DNA from: Taklimakanibacter lacteus
Lineage (GTDB): Bacteria; Pseudomonadota; Alphaproteobacteria; Rhizobiales; Aestuariivirgaceae
NCBI GenBank assembly: GCA_003576695.1
Contig: QOZQ01000011.1
Coordinates: 1-64,000 of the forward strand
Direction: 5' to 3'
DNA: 64,000 bases
Under the pieces are notes generated by a model, which did no database searches, had not been told where the DNA came from, and was given only the letters and a program-made list of their open reading frames with translations. Of this stretch, positions 33,438 to 44,757 are shown piece by piece; position 1 is the stretch's first letter, and the number at the start of each line of letters is the position of its first letter. Made by a program: the position numbers and the translations under genes.

Positions 33438-34475
33438 ATGATCAGGCATTTCCTCATTCTCCTGACGACGCTCGCGGCACTTGCCGTTCCGGCGCTGGCG
33501 CAGGAGACAAAGCAGGACAGGCAGCAGGAAACACCCTATTTCACGGCCAAGGACGTCTACCAGGTCTTCGTGATCGGCGACTCGCTGGCCGCCGGCCTGT
33601 GGTCCGGCGTCTCGCGCATGATCGACGGCGACATGCGGATATCGCTCAATGGCCGCTACAAGGAGGATTCAGGCCTGTCGCGGCCCGAATATTACGACTG
33701 GAACGGCGCCCTGCCGAAGATCCTGGCGAGCAACAAGATCGACATCGCCATCGTGATGATCGGCTCGAATGACGCGCAGCCGATCCGCAACGGCCAGATC
33801 CGCTATGCCTTCGACACGAAGGAGTGGCACACCGCCTATGTCGCGCAGGTCGACAAGCTCATGGCCAGCCTCAAGGCTGCGGGAGCCGCGGTCTACTGGA
33901 TTGAAATGCCTCCCATGCAAGCGGCGAAATACGATGACTCGATGAAGGTCATCGCGGCCATTCATGCCGAACGCGCCAAGGCCGCCGGCATCCGCTTCGT
34001 TTCAACGCGCGATGCCTTGCTCGACAATGGCAGATACGCCGAAAGCGGCTTCGACGAGACGGGCGAGTTCGTCAAGCTGCGGTCGAAGGACGGCGTGCAT
34101 TTCCTGAGGGAAGGCAACAACAAACTGGGCAGCCTCGTGGTCGCGGCCATCAACAAGGACATCGAGATCGCGGTTGCGGCGGCGCCAGATGTGGCGACGC
34201 CCGAGCCGACGGAGAACCAGCCCTTGCCCGGCTTCGGTCAGCCTGCGGCCACCTTGCCGCCGCCGGTGGCCCTGCCGGACGATTTGGGCCCCGCGGAGGT
34301 CTCGCAGGCGAAGTCGGACTATGCGGGGGCGCTGCCGGCGCCTGCCGACCCCGCCATGGCGCAGCTCGCCAAGACGACGCAGCCCGGCACCGACGCCTCG
34401 CGCCTGTTCAGCCGCGGCGAAGCGATCACCGCGCGGCCCGGCCGGTTCGACGATTTCACGCCGGCGCAGCCATAG
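33438..34475 (+). CDS. DUF459 SGNH-hydrolase family periplasmic protein
   Basis: A 345-residue exported protein with signal peptide MIRHFLILLTTLAALAVPALA. The SGNH fold shows block I VIGDSLAAGLWSG with the nucleophile Ser, block III IGSNDAQPIRNG, and a block V-like DGVHFLREG with the Asp-His pair. The C-terminal 100 residues are Pro/Ala-rich and probably disordered. DUF459 proteins are linked to peptidoglycan or polysaccharide O-acetyl chemistry. The gene is 9 bp after the transglycosylase gene, which supports a cell-wall role. Confidence 0.87.
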   Translation: MIRHFLILLTTLAALAVPALAQETKQDRQQETPYFTAKDVYQVFVIGDSLAAGLWSGVSRMIDGDMRISLNGRYKEDSGLSRPEYYDWNGALPKILASNKIDIAIVMIGSNDAQPIRNGQIRYAFDTKEWHTAYVAQVDKLMASLKAAGAAVYWIEMPPMQAAKYDDSMKVIAAIHAERAKAAGIRFVSTRDALLDNGRYAESGFDETGEFVKLRSKDGVHFLREGNNKLGSLVVAAINKDIEIAVAAAPDVATPEPTENQPLPGFGQPAATLPPPVALPDDLGPAEVSQAKSDYAGALPAPADPAMAQLAKTTQPGTDASRLFSRGEAITARPGRFDDFTPAQP

Positions 34476-34477
34476 TC

Positions 34478-34693
34478 CGTCATCCGGCGAAAGCCGCTAT
34501 CATATGCACACAATTCGCGAGCGAGCTTTTCACCCTCGCCCCCGCTGAAGCGGGGCGAGGGCAAGGTCGCAATCCCTTCTACGATATGTGAATCCAATAG
34601 CGGCGAAAGCCGGGATCCCCTGAATGAGCGAAAGGCGGGCGTTGCCGCCCGCGCGGCGGGAATTCAATGGGCCCGGCTTGCGCCGGGGTGACG
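34478..34693. repeat. Palindromic repeat, family A copy 2, interrupted
   Basis: The element starts CGTCATCCGGCGAAAGCCG and ends CCCGGCTTGCGCCGGGGTGACG, like the other family A copies. Its left arm is present twice: CGGCGAAAGCCG at 34485-34496 and again at 34601-34612. Between them lies a 104-bp insert. Length is 216 bp against about 100 bp for the uninterrupted copies. Confidence 0.7.
34497..34600. repeat. Insert within the family A repeat
   Basis: A 104-bp sequence flanked by a 12-bp direct duplication of the host repeat. Its ends read CTATCATATG... and ...CATATG-like ...CAATAG, sharing an inverted CTAT. Its centre is the hairpin CCTCGCCCCCGCTGAAGCGG GGCGAGG. The duplication suggests insertion by a small transposable or MITE-like unit. 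Alternatively, slipped duplication of the arm created it. Confidence 0.4.
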
Positions 34694-34719
34694 GATGTCG
34701 TTGTTGGCCCGAAGAAACC

Positions 34720-36138
<1,419 letters not shown>

Positions 36139-36147
36139 CGTCTGCTC

Positions 36148-36744
36148 CTAATGCCTGTTCACGGGCGAGAGGCCCAGGGCCTTCTCCGCGCGCGCAATCC
36201 ATGCCTTGACCTCGGGCCTTGCCGCCAGGTCGAAGCCGCCTTCATGGGCAAGCCGTGTGTAAGCGACAAGAGCAATGTCGGCGACCGACACGGCGTCTCC
36301 CACATACCAGGTCTTGCCCTTGATGAGCTGCTCCATCAGATCGAGCGCTTTCTCGGCACGCTCGACCCGCATCGGCTCACGCTGTTCCTTCGTGCGGCCA
36401 AGATAGACCATGTGGTAGCGACTCGTCGCCACATAGGGCTCGTGGCTGTATTGCTCCCAGAACAGAAGCTCATCGATCTTCGCCTGGGCGAAAGGATCGA
36501 CCGGGAGCAGGGCGCTGCCCGCCGCCAGATAGCGAATGATCGCGTTGGACTGCGCCAGGCAGCGGCCGTCATCGAGCTCGATCACCGGAACCTGGCCCAT
36601 CGGACTCTTCTTCAGGAACGCCTCGGTCCGGCTCTCGTTCTTCATGATGTCGATATCGACCCACTCATAGGGGATCTTGAGAAAGTCGGCGGTGATGCTG
36701 ACCTTCTGGCAATTGCCGGAGCCTCTGTCGCCATAGATTTTCAT
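36148..36744 (-). CDS. Glutathione S-transferase
   Basis: A 198-residue cytosolic GST. The N-terminal thioredoxin-like domain (1-78) begins MKIYGDRGSGNCQKV, with Ser/Asn/Cys at the active-site turn, and includes PMGQVPVIELDDG with the cis-Pro and the LAQSNAIIRYLA glutathione-binding Ser. The C-terminal helical domain has VGDAVSVADIALVAYTRLAHEGG with the N-capping box. It is wedged between gltB (after a family A repeat) and gltD (9 bp ahead), an unusual position that suggests co-expression with glutamate synthase. Confidence 0.9.
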   Translation of the reverse strand: MKIYGDRGSGNCQKVSITADFLKIPYEWVDIDIMKNESRTEAFLKKSPMGQVPVIELDDGRCLAQSNAIIRYLAAGSALLPVDPFAQAKIDELLFWEQYSHEPYVATSRYHMVYLGRTKEQREPMRVERAEKALDLMEQLIKGKTWYVGDAVSVADIALVAYTRLAHEGGFDLAARPEVKAWIARAEKALGLSPVNRH

Positions 36745-36786
36745 CTAGCACCTGCTGCCGGAATGGGTTGCGCGCTCTCCCACTAT

Positions 36787-36888
36787 CGTCATCCCGGCGA
36801 AAGCCGGGATCCCCTGAACAGATGCAACGGGAGAAATCCCGCCCGCGCTGATACGATTTAATGGATCCCGGCTTTCGCCGGGATGACG
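36787..36888. repeat. Palindromic repeat, family A copy 3
   Basis: The cleanest copy of the family: CGTCATCCCGGCGAAAGCCG GGATCCCCTGAA at the left and GGATCCCGGCTTTCGCCGGG ATGACG at the right, about 102 bp in all with a small GC hairpin in the middle. It lies between gltB and the GST gene, so it is inside the presumed operon transcript. Confidence 0.8.
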
Positions 36889-36923
36889 GATTTTCATGCG
36901 ACAGCTTTCCATGATCGAACGCC

Positions 36924-39900
36924 CTAGGCTCTCCGCTTCATGCCGATGGTCATGCCGTCGCTGCCCGCTTGCGCCTTTTCGAGCTCGCGCAAAGCGCGGG
37001 CATATTCGACCGGCATCACCTTGACGAATTTGGGCAGATAGTCGCCCCAGTGATCGATGATCTCGCGCGCGCGGCCCGAGCCCGTGTACTTCAAGTGACG
37101 CCCAAGCAGGTGCCAGATGCGCTCGGCATCATGGCGGTCCATATGGGCGGTCACATCGACAAGGCCGTGATGCTCGAGGTCGCCGCCATGGTGATGCAGG
37201 CGCTCGATCGCGACTTCCTCCGCCGGCACCGGCGCCAGATCGACCATGGCCAGGTTGCAACGCTGGGCGAAGTCGCCCTTTTCATCGAGCACATAGGCGA
37301 CGCCGCCCGACATGCCGGCGGCGAAGTTGCGCCCGGTCTCGCCGATGACCAGCACGACGCCACCGGTCATGTATTCGCAGCCATGATCGCCGACGCCTTC
37401 GACGACGGCGATGGCGCCCGAATTGCGCACGGCGAAGCGCTCGCCGGCGACGCCGCGGAGATAGCATTCACCGCCGATGGCGCCATAGAGCACGGTGTTG
37501 CCGGCGATGATCGACTTCTCGGGCACGAAGCCCACATTCTCATGCGGCCTGACGATAAGCTTGCCGCCGGAAATCCCCTTGCCGACATAGTCATTGGCTT
37601 CACCGGTGAGCTCGAGGGTGACGCCATGGGCGAGGAAGGCGCCGAAGCTCTGGCCGGCAATGCCGGTCAGCGCGACGCGGATCGTGTCTTCGGGCAGGCC
37701 CACATGGCCATGGCGCCGGGCGACCTCGCCCGACAGCATGGCGCCAATGGTGCGATGGACATTGGTGACCCTGGCTTCGATCTCGACCGGCGTGCCGGAA
37801 GCGAGAGCGGCCTCTGCCTGCTCGATCAAGCGGACATCGAGCGAGTCCGAGAGGTCGTGCTTCGGCGGCTCGTCGCGGCGGATCGAGACCTTGCCGATTG
37901 TCTGCGGCTTCTCGAAGATGCGGGTGAAATCGAGGCCCTTGGCCTTCCAGTGGTCGATGGCCGCGATCTTGTCGAGATATTCGCTCATGCCGATGAGCTC
38001 TTCGAAGCGGCGGATGCCCATTCCGGCCATCAGCTCGCGCAGCTCCTCGGCCACATAGAAGAAATAGTTGATGACATGCTCAGGCGCGCCCTTGAAGCGC
38101 TTGCGCAGCACCGGATCCTGGGTCGCAACGCCCACGGGGCAGGTGTTGAGATGGCACTTGCGCATCATGATGCAGCCGGCGGCGATCAAGGGCGCGGTCG
38201 AGAAGCCCATTTCATCGGCGCCGAGCAAAGCGGCGACGAGGACGTCGCGGCCGGTGCGGATGCCGCCATCGGCCTGGACGATGATGCGGCCGCGCAAGCG
38301 GTTGGTGACCAGCGTCTGCTGGGTTTCGGCGAGACCGATCTCCCAGGGGCTGCCGGCATGCTTGATCGAGGTCAGGGGCGAAGCGCCGGTGCCGCCCTCG
38401 AAGCCTGAAATGGTGACGTGATCGGCGCGCGCCTTGGCGACGCCGGCGGCAACCGTGCCGACACCCACTTCCGAGACGAGCTTGACCGAGATCGAGGCGG
38501 AAGGATTGGTGTTGCGCAGGTCGAAAATGAGCTGGGCCAGATCCTCGATCGAATAGATGTCGTGATGCGGCGGCGGCGAGATGAGGCCGACGCCCGGCGT
38601 CGAATAGCGCACGCGCGCAATGGTGGCGTCGACCTTGTGGCCGGGCAATTGCCCGCCTTCGCCGGGCTTCGCCCCTTGCGCCATCTTGATCTGGATCTGG
38701 TCGGCATTGACCAGATATTCGGTGGTGACGCCGAAACGGCCGGAGGCGACCTGCTTGATCGCCGAGCGCATGGAATCGCCATTGGGCAAGGGCTTGAAGC
38801 GGTCAGGCTCCTCGCCGCCCTCGCCGGTGTTGGAGCGCCCGCCGATGCGGTTCATCGCAATGGCGAGCGTGGTGTGGGCTTCGCGGCTGAGCGAGCCATA
38901 GGACATGGCGCCGGTCGAGAAGCGCTTCACAATATCCCGCGCGGGCTCGACATCCTCGACCGGTATGGGCTTCCGGCCGATCTCTTCCGCCGACCTGATG
39001 CGGAAGAGGCCGCGCGGCGTCATGAAATGCTCATTCTGGTTGTTCACCAGCCGGGCGAAATCGCGATAGGTCTCGTGCGACTTGCCGCGCACGGCATGCT
39101 GCAGCTTCGCCACCGATTCCGGCGTCCACACATGCTGCTCGCCGCGGATGCGGTAGAGGTAATCGCCGCCGACTTCGAGAGCGGACGACAGGACCGGGCT
39201 TTCGCCGAAGGCGGCCGCATGGCGGGCGAAGGCTTCGGCGGCGATCTCATCGAGACCCACGCCTTCGATCTGGCTCGCCGTGCCGGTGAAGTAACGGGCG
39301 ATGAATTCGCTCGACAGGCCGATGGCGTCGAAGATCTGAGCGCCGCAATAGGACTGGTAGGTCGAGATGCCCATCTTGGACATCACCTTCAATATGCCCT
39401 TGTCGACCGCCTTGATGTAGCGCTTGGCCGCTTCCTCGGCCGTGATCTTCTCATCGAGCGAGGCGATCATGTCTTCCAGCGTCTCGAAAGCGAGATAGGG
39501 GTTGATGGCTTCGGCGCCATAGCCGGCCAGCGTGCAATATTGATGCACTTCGCGCGGCTCGCCCGATTCGACCACGAGGCCGACCGAGGTGCGAAGGCCG
39601 CGGCGGATCAGATGGTGATGGGTGGCGGAGGTGGCGAGCAGAGACGGGATCGGCACGCGCTCGGCCGAGACCGCGCGGTCGGAGAGGATGATGATGTTGT
39701 AGCCGTCGCGCACCGCGCGCTCGGCGCCCGCACAGATCGCCTCGAGTGCTGCTTCCATGTATTCGGGGCCATTGGCGACATCATAGGTGATGTCGATGGT
39801 CACGGTGCGGAAGGGATTGTCCTTCACCACATTGATGGTGCGGATGCGCTCGAGCTCCTCATTGGTGAGGATCGGCTGCGGCACTTCGAGGCGCATCTGC

Positions 39901-41603
39901 TTCGAGGTGCCCTTGAGGTCGAGCAAATTGGGCCTGGGCCCGATGAAGGAGACGAGCGACATGACCAGCTCCTCGCGGATCGGGTCGATCGGCGGGTTGG
40001 TCACCTGCGCGAAGTTCTGCTTGAAATAGGTGTCGAGCTGCTTGGGCTTGTCGGACAAAGCCGAGATCGGCGTGTCATTGCCCATCGAGCCGACCGCTTC
40101 CTGGCCGGTCTGCGCCATCGGCGCCATCAGGAGCTTCACATCCTCCTGGCTGTAGCCGAAAGCCTGCTGGCGGTCGAGCAACGGCACCGCGATCTTGGGG
40201 CGCTTGGTCTTCGCCGCCGGCATTTCGCGCAGGACGAGCTGGGTGCGCTTCAGCCAGTCCTTGTAGGGATGCTGGGTCGAGAGCGTCTTCTTCAGCTCAT
40301 CGTCGGAAATGATGCGCTTCTGCTCGAGATCGATGAGCAGCATCTTGCCCGGCTGCAGGCGCCACTTCTGGATGACCTTCTCTTCGGCGAATTGCAGGCA
40401 GCCCATCTCGGAGGCGAGCAGCACGAAGCCGTCATCCGACACCATGTAGCGCGAAGGGCGCAGGCCGTTGCGGTCGAGGGTGGCGCCGATGAGGCGGCCG
40501 TCGGTGAAGACCATGGCAGCAGGTCCGTCCCACGGCTCCATCAAGGCGGCGTGATATTCATAGAAAGCGCGGCGGTCCTCATCCATCAGCGGGTTGCCGG
40601 CCCAGGCTTCCGGGATGAGCATCATCATCGCATGGGGCAGCGAATAGCCGCCCATGAAGAGAAGCTCGAGCGCGTTGTCGAAGCAGGCCGAGTCGGACTG
40701 GCCCTCATAGGAGATCGGCCACAGCTTCTCGAGGTCGCGGCCCAGTATGTCGGACTTCATATTGGCCTGGCGCGCCGCCATCCAGTTGTAGTTGCCGCGC
40801 AAGGTGTTGATCTCGCCATTGTGGCAGATGAAGCGATAGGGATGGGAAAGCGGCCAGGACGGGAAAGTGTTGGTGGAGAAGCGCTGATGCACCATGGCGA
40901 GCGCCGAGGTCACGCGCTCATCCGCCAGGTCCTTGTAATAGAGGCCGAGGTCCTTGCCGAGGACGAGGCCCTTATAGACGATGGTGCGGCTCGACACCGA
41001 GACCGGGTAATAGCTGCGGCCCTTTGACCCTAAGACTTCGAGGACGCGGTTCGACACCACCTTGCGGCAGACGAAGAGCTTGCGCTCGAAATGCGCCTCA
41101 TCGCGAATGGTGGGACCGCGGCCGATGAAGATCTGGCGATGGAAGGGCTCGGTCGGCCTGACACTGTGGCCGAGCACGGTCTCATCGACCGGCACGTCGC
41201 GCCAGCCCAGAACCTTGAGGCCTTCCTCGCGCGCGGTTTCCCACCAGATGCGCTCGATGTCCTGGCGGTAGACGGGCTCGCGCGGCAGGAAGAGGTGGCC
41301 CACGGCATAATGCTGCGGCGCAGGCAGAGCGAAGCCCAGGCGCTTGCCTTCCGCGAGGAAGAACTCATGCGGGATCTGCAGGAGGATACCGGCGCCGTCG
41401 CCCGCCTTGGGGTCGGCGCCGACGGCGCCGCGATGCTCGAGATTGCGCAGGATGCTCAAGCCATCGGAAATGATCTTGTGGCTCGCGAGATTATGGATAT
41501 TGGCGATGAGGCCGATGCCGCAGGCATCATGCTCGTTGCGCGGATCGTAAAGGCCGTGCGCTTCGGGCAAGCCCTCGGGCAGAAGATGGGTCGCGTGTCT
41601 CAT
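36924..41603 (-). CDS. gltB: Glutamate synthase large subunit GltB
   Basis: A 1559-residue enzyme that makes glutamate from glutamine and 2-oxoglutarate. The N-terminal glutamine amidotransferase domain has its nucleophile Cys at ...[14 protein letters not shown], exposed after removal of a propeptide. This is followed by the central domain, the FMN-binding synthase domain ([19 protein letters not shown], then [12 protein letters not shown]) with the 3Fe-4S cysteines in [20 protein letters not shown], and the C-terminal beta-helix of G-x-x-G repeats. The ATG at 41603 has GAGG upstream; a longer open frame upstream is not coding. Confidence 0.95.
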   Translation of the reverse strand: MRHATHLLPEGLPEAHGLYDPRNEHDACGIGLIANIHNLASHKIISDGLSILRNLEHRGAVGADPKAGDGAGILLQIPHEFFLAEGKRLGFALPAPQHYAVGHLFLPREPVYRQDIERIWWETAREEGLKVLGWRDVPVDETVLGHSVRPTEPFHRQIFIGRGPTIRDEAHFERKLFVCRKVVSNRVLEVLGSKGRSYYPVSVSSRTIVYKGLVLGKDLGLYYKDLADERVTSALAMVHQRFSTNTFPSWPLSHPYRFICHNGEINTLRGNYNWMAARQANMKSDILGRDLEKLWPISYEGQSDSACFDNALELLFMGGYSLPHAMMMLIPEAWAGNPLMDEDRRAFYEYHAALMEPWDGPAAMVFTDGRLIGATLDRNGLRPSRYMVSDDGFVLLASEMGCLQFAEEKVIQKWRLQPGKMLLIDLEQKRIISDDELKKTLSTQHPYKDWLKRTQLVLREMPAAKTKRPKIAVPLLDRQQAFGYSQEDVKLLMAPMAQTGQEAVGSMGNDTPISALSDKPKQLDTYFKQNFAQVTNPPIDPIREELVMSLVSFIGPRPNLLDLKGTSKQMRLEVPQPILTNEELERIRTINVVKDNPFRTVTIDITYDVANGPEYMEAALEAICAGAERAVRDGYNIIILSDRAVSAERVPIPSLLATSATHHHLIRRGLRTSVGLVVESGEPREVHQYCTLAGYGAEAINPYLAFETLEDMIASLDEKITAEEAAKRYIKAVDKGILKVMSKMGISTYQSYCGAQIFDAIGLSSEFIARYFTGTASQIEGVGLDEIAAEAFARHAAAFGESPVLSSALEVGGDYLYRIRGEQHVWTPESVAKLQHAVRGKSHETYRDFARLVNNQNEHFMTPRGLFRIRSAEEIGRKPIPVEDVEPARDIVKRFSTGAMSYGSLSREAHTTLAIAMNRIGGRSNTGEGGEEPDRFKPLPNGDSMRSAIKQVASGRFGVTTEYLVNADQIQIKMAQGAKPGEGGQLPGHKVDATIARVRYSTPGVGLISPPPHHDIYSIEDLAQLIFDLRNTNPSASISVKLVSEVGVGTVAAGVAKARADHVTISGFEGGTGASPLTSIKHAGSPWEIGLAETQQTLVTNRLRGRIIVQADGGIRTGRDVLVAALLGADEMGFSTAPLIAAGCIMMRKCHLNTCPVGVATQDPVLRKRFKGAPEHVINYFFYVAEELRELMAGMGIRRFEELIGMSEYLDKIAAIDHWKAKGLDFTRIFEKPQTIGKVSIRRDEPPKHDLSDSLDVRLIEQAEAALASGTPVEIEARVTNVHRTIGAMLSGEVARRHGHVGLPEDTIRVALTGIAGQSFGAFLAHGVTLELTGEANDYVGKGISGGKLIVRPHENVGFVPEKSIIAGNTVLYGAIGGECYLRGVAGERFAVRNSGAIAVVEGVGDHGCEYMTGGVVLVIGETGRNFAAGMSGGVAYVLDEKGDFAQRCNLAMVDLAPVPAEEVAIERLHHHGGDLEHHGLVDVTAHMDRHDAERIWHLLGRHLKYTGSGRAREIIDHWGDYLPKFVKVMPVEYARALRELEKAQAGSDGMTIGMKRRA

Positions 41604-41690
41604 GGCCTCAAGCCTCTCACGTTTCCTAGACGGTCTTATAACCCTCCAAGGCGGGGCGTGAACCCGCCGAAGGGCTTGTAATCTTTGTTT

Positions 41691-41737
41691 GAGCAAATCC
41701 TTGTCGCCAAAGTCTTCAACTTTGGCGGGATGTGCTC
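41691..41737. repeat. Palindromic repeat, family B copy 2
   Basis: An inverted copy of the element at 27998-28044: GAGCAAATCCTTGTCGCCAA AGTC and TTCAACTTTGGCGGGATGTG CTC. The copy lies 88 bp upstream of the gltB start. Confidence 0.7.
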
Positions 41738-41803
41738 GGGGTGTCGGCGTTTCGAGTTGGAGGAGCAGTCGCGAGGCTTCCCCGCGATTATCCTGGATCG
41801 AAC

Positions 41804-41832
41804 CTCCGGCACCCCTTAGGGTCGTCCCGGAG
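41804..41832 (-). promoter_or_regulatory. Hairpin downstream of the small ORF, gltB leader
   Basis: CTCCGG and CCGGAG pair around an inner CACCCCTTAGGGTCG that can itself pair (ACCC with GGGT). On the minus strand it follows the stop codon of the 34-residue ORF by three bases and lies about 200 bp before the gltB start. It could be an attenuator or the end of an upstream transcript. No T run follows on the minus strand. Confidence 0.35.
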
Positions 41833-41834
41833 CT

Positions 41835-41939
41835 TCAATCTTTTTTCGTTTTCGTCGTTTCAGCTCGGGACATAGACAGGCAATCGGCGGCTTTGTCGGC
41901 CGTCGTGTTCAGAGCCACATTGGCATCGGTCCGGATCAT
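41835..41939 (-). CDS. Possible 34-residue leader ORF upstream of gltB
   Basis: ATG at 41939 with AGGGA six bases upstream, stop TGA at 41835. The peptide begins MIRTDANVALNTTADKAADC and ends in a Lys/Thr-rich tail. It shows no known family. The good ribosome-binding site, the hairpin straight after the stop, and the position on the gltB strand suggest a leader peptide or a stand-alone small protein. It may also be chance. Confidence 0.35.
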   Translation of the reverse strand: MIRTDANVALNTTADKAADCLSMSRAETTKTKKD

Positions 41940-41966
41940 CCGGGTTCCCTGAACTTGTTGCACTGC

Positions 41967-41996
41967 AAAAGGACAGCATAGCTGTCCTTTTTATTT
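41967..41996 (+). terminator. Rho-independent terminator
   Basis: A perfect 11-bp stem AAAAGGACAGC / GCTGTCCTTTT with a 3-nt ATA loop (41967-41991) is followed on the plus strand by TTATTTAT. There is no annotated plus-strand gene upstream, so it may end a small RNA transcribed from about 41740-41960. On the minus strand it lacks a T run, but the A/T-rich flanks could allow weak bidirectional use. Confidence 0.65.
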
Positions 41997-42148
41997 ATGT
42001 CAGACCGAGGAAAGGGGCGCAAGTAAAGATTGGCCCCGGAGTCAACTTCGAAACAAAATTGCGCAACCGGGACAGATATGCGCCGGAGGGGGTTGGCAGC
42101 GCCCGAGCGCTTGGCTAGGCATCAGCCCCTCAGCAGGGGTTCTCAACC

Positions 42149-43210
42149 ATGAATTTCGCCTCCGACAATGTCTTCGGCATCCATCCCAAGATCTTCGCCG
42201 CCATCGAGGCCGCCAATAAGGGCACTTCCGCCTCCTATGGCTATGACGATTATTCGAAGCGCGCCGAGGAGAAGCTGTCGGCGGTCTTCGGCAAGGAGGT
42301 GCGTGCTTTCCTGGTGACGACGGGCACGGCGGCGAACGGCCTTGCCCTCTCGGCGCTGTCTCCTTCCTATGGCGCGGTCCTCACCCATGCGGAAGCGCAT
42401 GCCTTCGTCGATGAATGCAACAGCCCGGAAATGTTTACGGGCGGCGCCAAGATCATCGGACTTCATGGCATCGAGGGAAAGATCACGCCCGCCATCGTCG
42501 AGAAGGCGCTGAAAGGCTTCATCCGCGCCGAGCATGATCCCAAGCCTTCCGCCCTTTCGATCACCAATTCGACCGAGCTTGGCCGTGTCTACACGCCCTC
42601 CGAGATCAAGGCGCTGTCGGCCGTCCTCAAGCCGCGCAAGATGAAATTCCACACCGATGGCGCGCGCTTCGCCAATGCGGTGGCGAGCCTCGGCGTGGCG
42701 CCGGCGGAGATCACCTGGAAATCCGGCATCGATGTGATGTCCTTCGGCGGCACCAAGAATGGCGGCATGCTGCTGGAAGCAGTCGTGTTCTTCGACACGG
42801 CGCTGGCGGAGGATTTCGTCTACCGGCGCATGCGCGGCGGCCAGCTCGTGTCCAAGAGCCGCTATCTCGGCGCCCAGATGCTGGCCTATCTGGAAGGCGA
42901 TCTGTGGCTCGACAATGCCCGCATCGCCAACGGCTATGCCAAGCGCCTGGCGGACGGCCTCAAGACGTCCAATCGCATCCGGATCCCCTTGCCGACCGAT
43001 GCGAACGAGGTCTTCGCCGTGGTCCCCAGGGCGCTGCATGACAAACTGCAGGCGGCGGGCGCCCATTATTATGACTGGATGCCGGATACGCTGGGCCCCG
43101 ACGGCGTCAAGGACGACGAGATCTTCGTGCGCTTCGTGCTCTCCTATGCAACGCCGCCCGAGGATGTCGATCGCTTCATCGGACTGGTGAAGGAACTCAG
43201 CTCAGCCTGA
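42149..43210 (+). CDS. ltaE: Low-specificity L-threonine aldolase
   Basis: A 353-residue PLP enzyme (fold type I) that cleaves L-threonine or allo-threonine to glycine and acetaldehyde. Family features: MNFASDNVFGIHPKIFAAIE start, HAEAHAFVDECNSPEMFTGGAKIIGL, FHTDGARFANAVASLG, and the PLP-binding Lys in DVMSFGGTKNGGMLLEA. AGGGG precedes the ATG. Its last 9 bp overlap the end of the convergent gene. Confidence 0.93.
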   Translation: MNFASDNVFGIHPKIFAAIEAANKGTSASYGYDDYSKRAEEKLSAVFGKEVRAFLVTTGTAANGLALSALSPSYGAVLTHAEAHAFVDECNSPEMFTGGAKIIGLHGIEGKITPAIVEKALKGFIRAEHDPKPSALSITNSTELGRVYTPSEIKALSAVLKPRKMKFHTDGARFANAVASLGVAPAEITWKSGIDVMSFGGTKNGGMLLEAVVFFDTALAEDFVYRRMRGGQLVSKSRYLGAQMLAYLEGDLWLDNARIANGYAKRLADGLKTSNRIRIPLPTDANEVFAVVPRALHDKLQAAGAHYYDWMPDTLGPDGVKDDEIFVRFVLSYATPPEDVDRFIGLVKELSSA

Positions 43211-44125
43211 CGATCCAGCTTCGGCCCAGTCCAGCACGCGGAGCGCGCGCAGCGTGTTCCAGCGGCTGGCGCTCCCGACTTCGTTTTCCATGGTGAACGG
43301 CAGGCGGGTCGGAAGCAGCACATTGAGCGGCCAGCGCCCGTTCTGGTGGCTTCTCTTCTTCACAAGCTCGATCGCTTCGGCGGCCCGCTTGTCGGGTTTG
43401 ACTTCGGCGCTGCGCAGGTAATCGAGGCCGCGCAGCACGTCGTAATGGTACATGGTCGAATAGGCGAAACGCATCCATTTGCGATCGATGATCTCGCCGG
43501 ATGTGAGCGACTTCAGCATTTGGCGGTCGAGCAAATAGTCCTGAGCCCGGGCACGGGCCTTAGTCACCGCAGGCGTGGCGCCTTTGGCCTTCTCATATTC
43601 GAGAAGTCCTTCGAGGACGCAGATCGTTGAATGAAATGAGGCGCGCTTGCTCTGCGGCGCCTCACAGTTCCAGCCACCATCCGCGAGCTGCTCAGAGAGC
43701 AGCCGGTTGGCCAGACGGTCGCAGGGTGCTCCGAAATAGGCGCCTGCCGAGAGAATCCTGCCATTGATGCAGGCTTCGGTTTCGCCGTCGAAGAAGGGAC
43801 GGCCGTCAAGCTGCCACCAGGTGATGCGCTCTTGCACGAGATCGACTGCCTGACGTGCTTCCTTGCTCGTCGGTTCCACACCCAGATTTTTCAGCAAGGC
43901 CAGGGCGTCGACCGTCGTCATCCAGCCATTATCGTCATCGGGTCCCCATTGGCCACGCGGCGACTGGAGCTTGAGGAGTTGGGCGCCCCAGCCTTCCCCG
44001 ACAACGCGCGAACGCTCCGCGGCGACGACCGCATCAGGCTCATCGGTAAGGTCGCGCATAGCTTGCCATCGGATCGAGGGATCCGACTCGAGCAACCATT
44101 TCACAACGGCCTTTCGGCTCGCCAT
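43202..44125 (-). CDS. Terpenoid-cyclase-like alpha-alpha toroid protein
   Basis: A 307-residue soluble protein made of helical repeats with squalene-cyclase-like QW-type motifs: QSPRGQWGPDDDNGWMTTVDAL, LADGGWNCEAPQ and HQNGRWPLNVLL. The catalytic DxDD of squalene-hopene cyclase is absent and the chain is half length, so this is a toroid-fold homologue, not a cyclase. Such stand-alone proteins are usually unstudied. GGAGCGAG precedes the ATG at 44125. It is convergent with ltaE. Confidence 0.75.
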   Translation of the reverse strand: MASRKAVVKWLLESDPSIRWQAMRDLTDEPDAVVAAERSRVVGEGWGAQLLKLQSPRGQWGPDDDNGWMTTVDALALLKNLGVEPTSKEARQAVDLVQERITWWQLDGRPFFDGETEACINGRILSAGAYFGAPCDRLANRLLSEQLADGGWNCEAPQSKRASFHSTICVLEGLLEYEKAKGATPAVTKARARAQDYLLDRQMLKSLTSGEIIDRKWMRFAYSTMYHYDVLRGLDYLRSAEVKPDKRAAEAIELVKKRSHQNGRWPLNVLLPTRLPFTMENEVGSASRWNTLRALRVLDWAEAGSSG

Positions 44126-44223
44126 ATCTCGCTCCGTTTCTGACCGGGATTGCCGTATGGTCACCGACAATCTGAATCTTAGGATTTGTGGATTGCTATA
44201 TCAAGGCACGGCTCAGGCCAATC

Positions 44224-44757
44224 CTAGGTACTGTTGTAGATGAGCCAAAGGAATGCAATGCCTCCGGCAAAATAGAACGCGTCAAATACAGCGTGCGCGA
44301 TGATGGGCACGATCAGGTTGCGCGCAGACAAATAAATTGTCGAAAGTACCAAGCCGGCAAGCATGGCAAACACCGCGGCCCCGGCACCATATGACCAATG
44401 AACACCCGCGAAAATCAAAGTCGATCCAATGACTGTCATCGCGGGCGACACACCTCGCAACAGCAGCAGATTGATGAGATAGAAGCGAAAAACAATCTCT
44501 TCGCTCAGTCCAACAAAGACCATGCCCACCGTACTGTCGAAATAATGGAGCGCTGAATTGGTTGGTGAAGGAAAGCTTGTCACTTGCCAGCTATGAGCGT
44601 TCAGATATTGGAGAAATGTCCCGCCGACGACGTTAGCGCTGATCAAAATGATCGTTCCAACTAGGGCCGTCAGAAGTTCTTTTGCGGACGGCACGGAGAG
44701 ACGCCAAGGTATGGGCAGCGAAGCCGGTTCGTTGCGTAGCAGCAGATAGATAAGCAC
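44224..44757 (-). CDS. CPBP-family intramembrane metalloprotease, possibly 5'-truncated
   Basis: At least 177 residues with several TM helices. The three CPBP motifs are present: EEIVFR (glutamate pair), FAGVHWSYG (His) and HAVFDAFYF (His/Asp). The only canonical start in frame is a GTG at 44757, inside a TM helix. The frame is open upstream to a TGA near 44887 and codes for more hydrophobic sequence (VSPYFFNKLIYIQFPGYPVF) but has no start codon there. It may therefore be 5'-truncated or use an unusual start. The gene is AT-richer than its neighbours, suggesting acquisition. Confidence 0.7.
   Translation of the reverse strand: MLIYLLLRNEPASLPIPWRLSVPSAKELLTALVGTIILISANVVGGTFLQYLNAHSWQVTSFPSPTNSALHYFDSTVGMVFVGLSEEIVFRFYLINLLLLRGVSPAMTVIGSTLIFAGVHWSYGAGAAVFAMLAGLVLSTIYLSARNLIVPIIAHAVFDAFYFAGGIAFLWLIYNST

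Larger units (their letters stand above)
41604..42148. other. Long intergenic region upstream of gltB and ltaE
   Basis: This 545-bp gap separates the divergent gltB and threonine aldolase genes. It contains a family B repeat (41691-41737), a hairpin (41804-41832), a possible 34-residue ORF (41835-41939, minus) and a strong terminator (41967-41996). A separate segment (42000-42148) leads into the aldolase gene. It likely holds the promoters for both divergent genes and possibly an RNA gene. Confidence 0.6.

Noticed and set aside
38418..41027. An 869-codon open frame on the plus strand
   Set aside because: It is the antisense shadow of gltB. The protein has a composition dominated by Arg/Asp/His/Gly/Ala and no domain.
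41689..41952. An 87-residue plus-strand ORF in the gltB-ltaE gap
   Set aside because: It runs through the family B repeat and has no homology or ribosome-binding site. The small minus-strand ORF is the better candidate.
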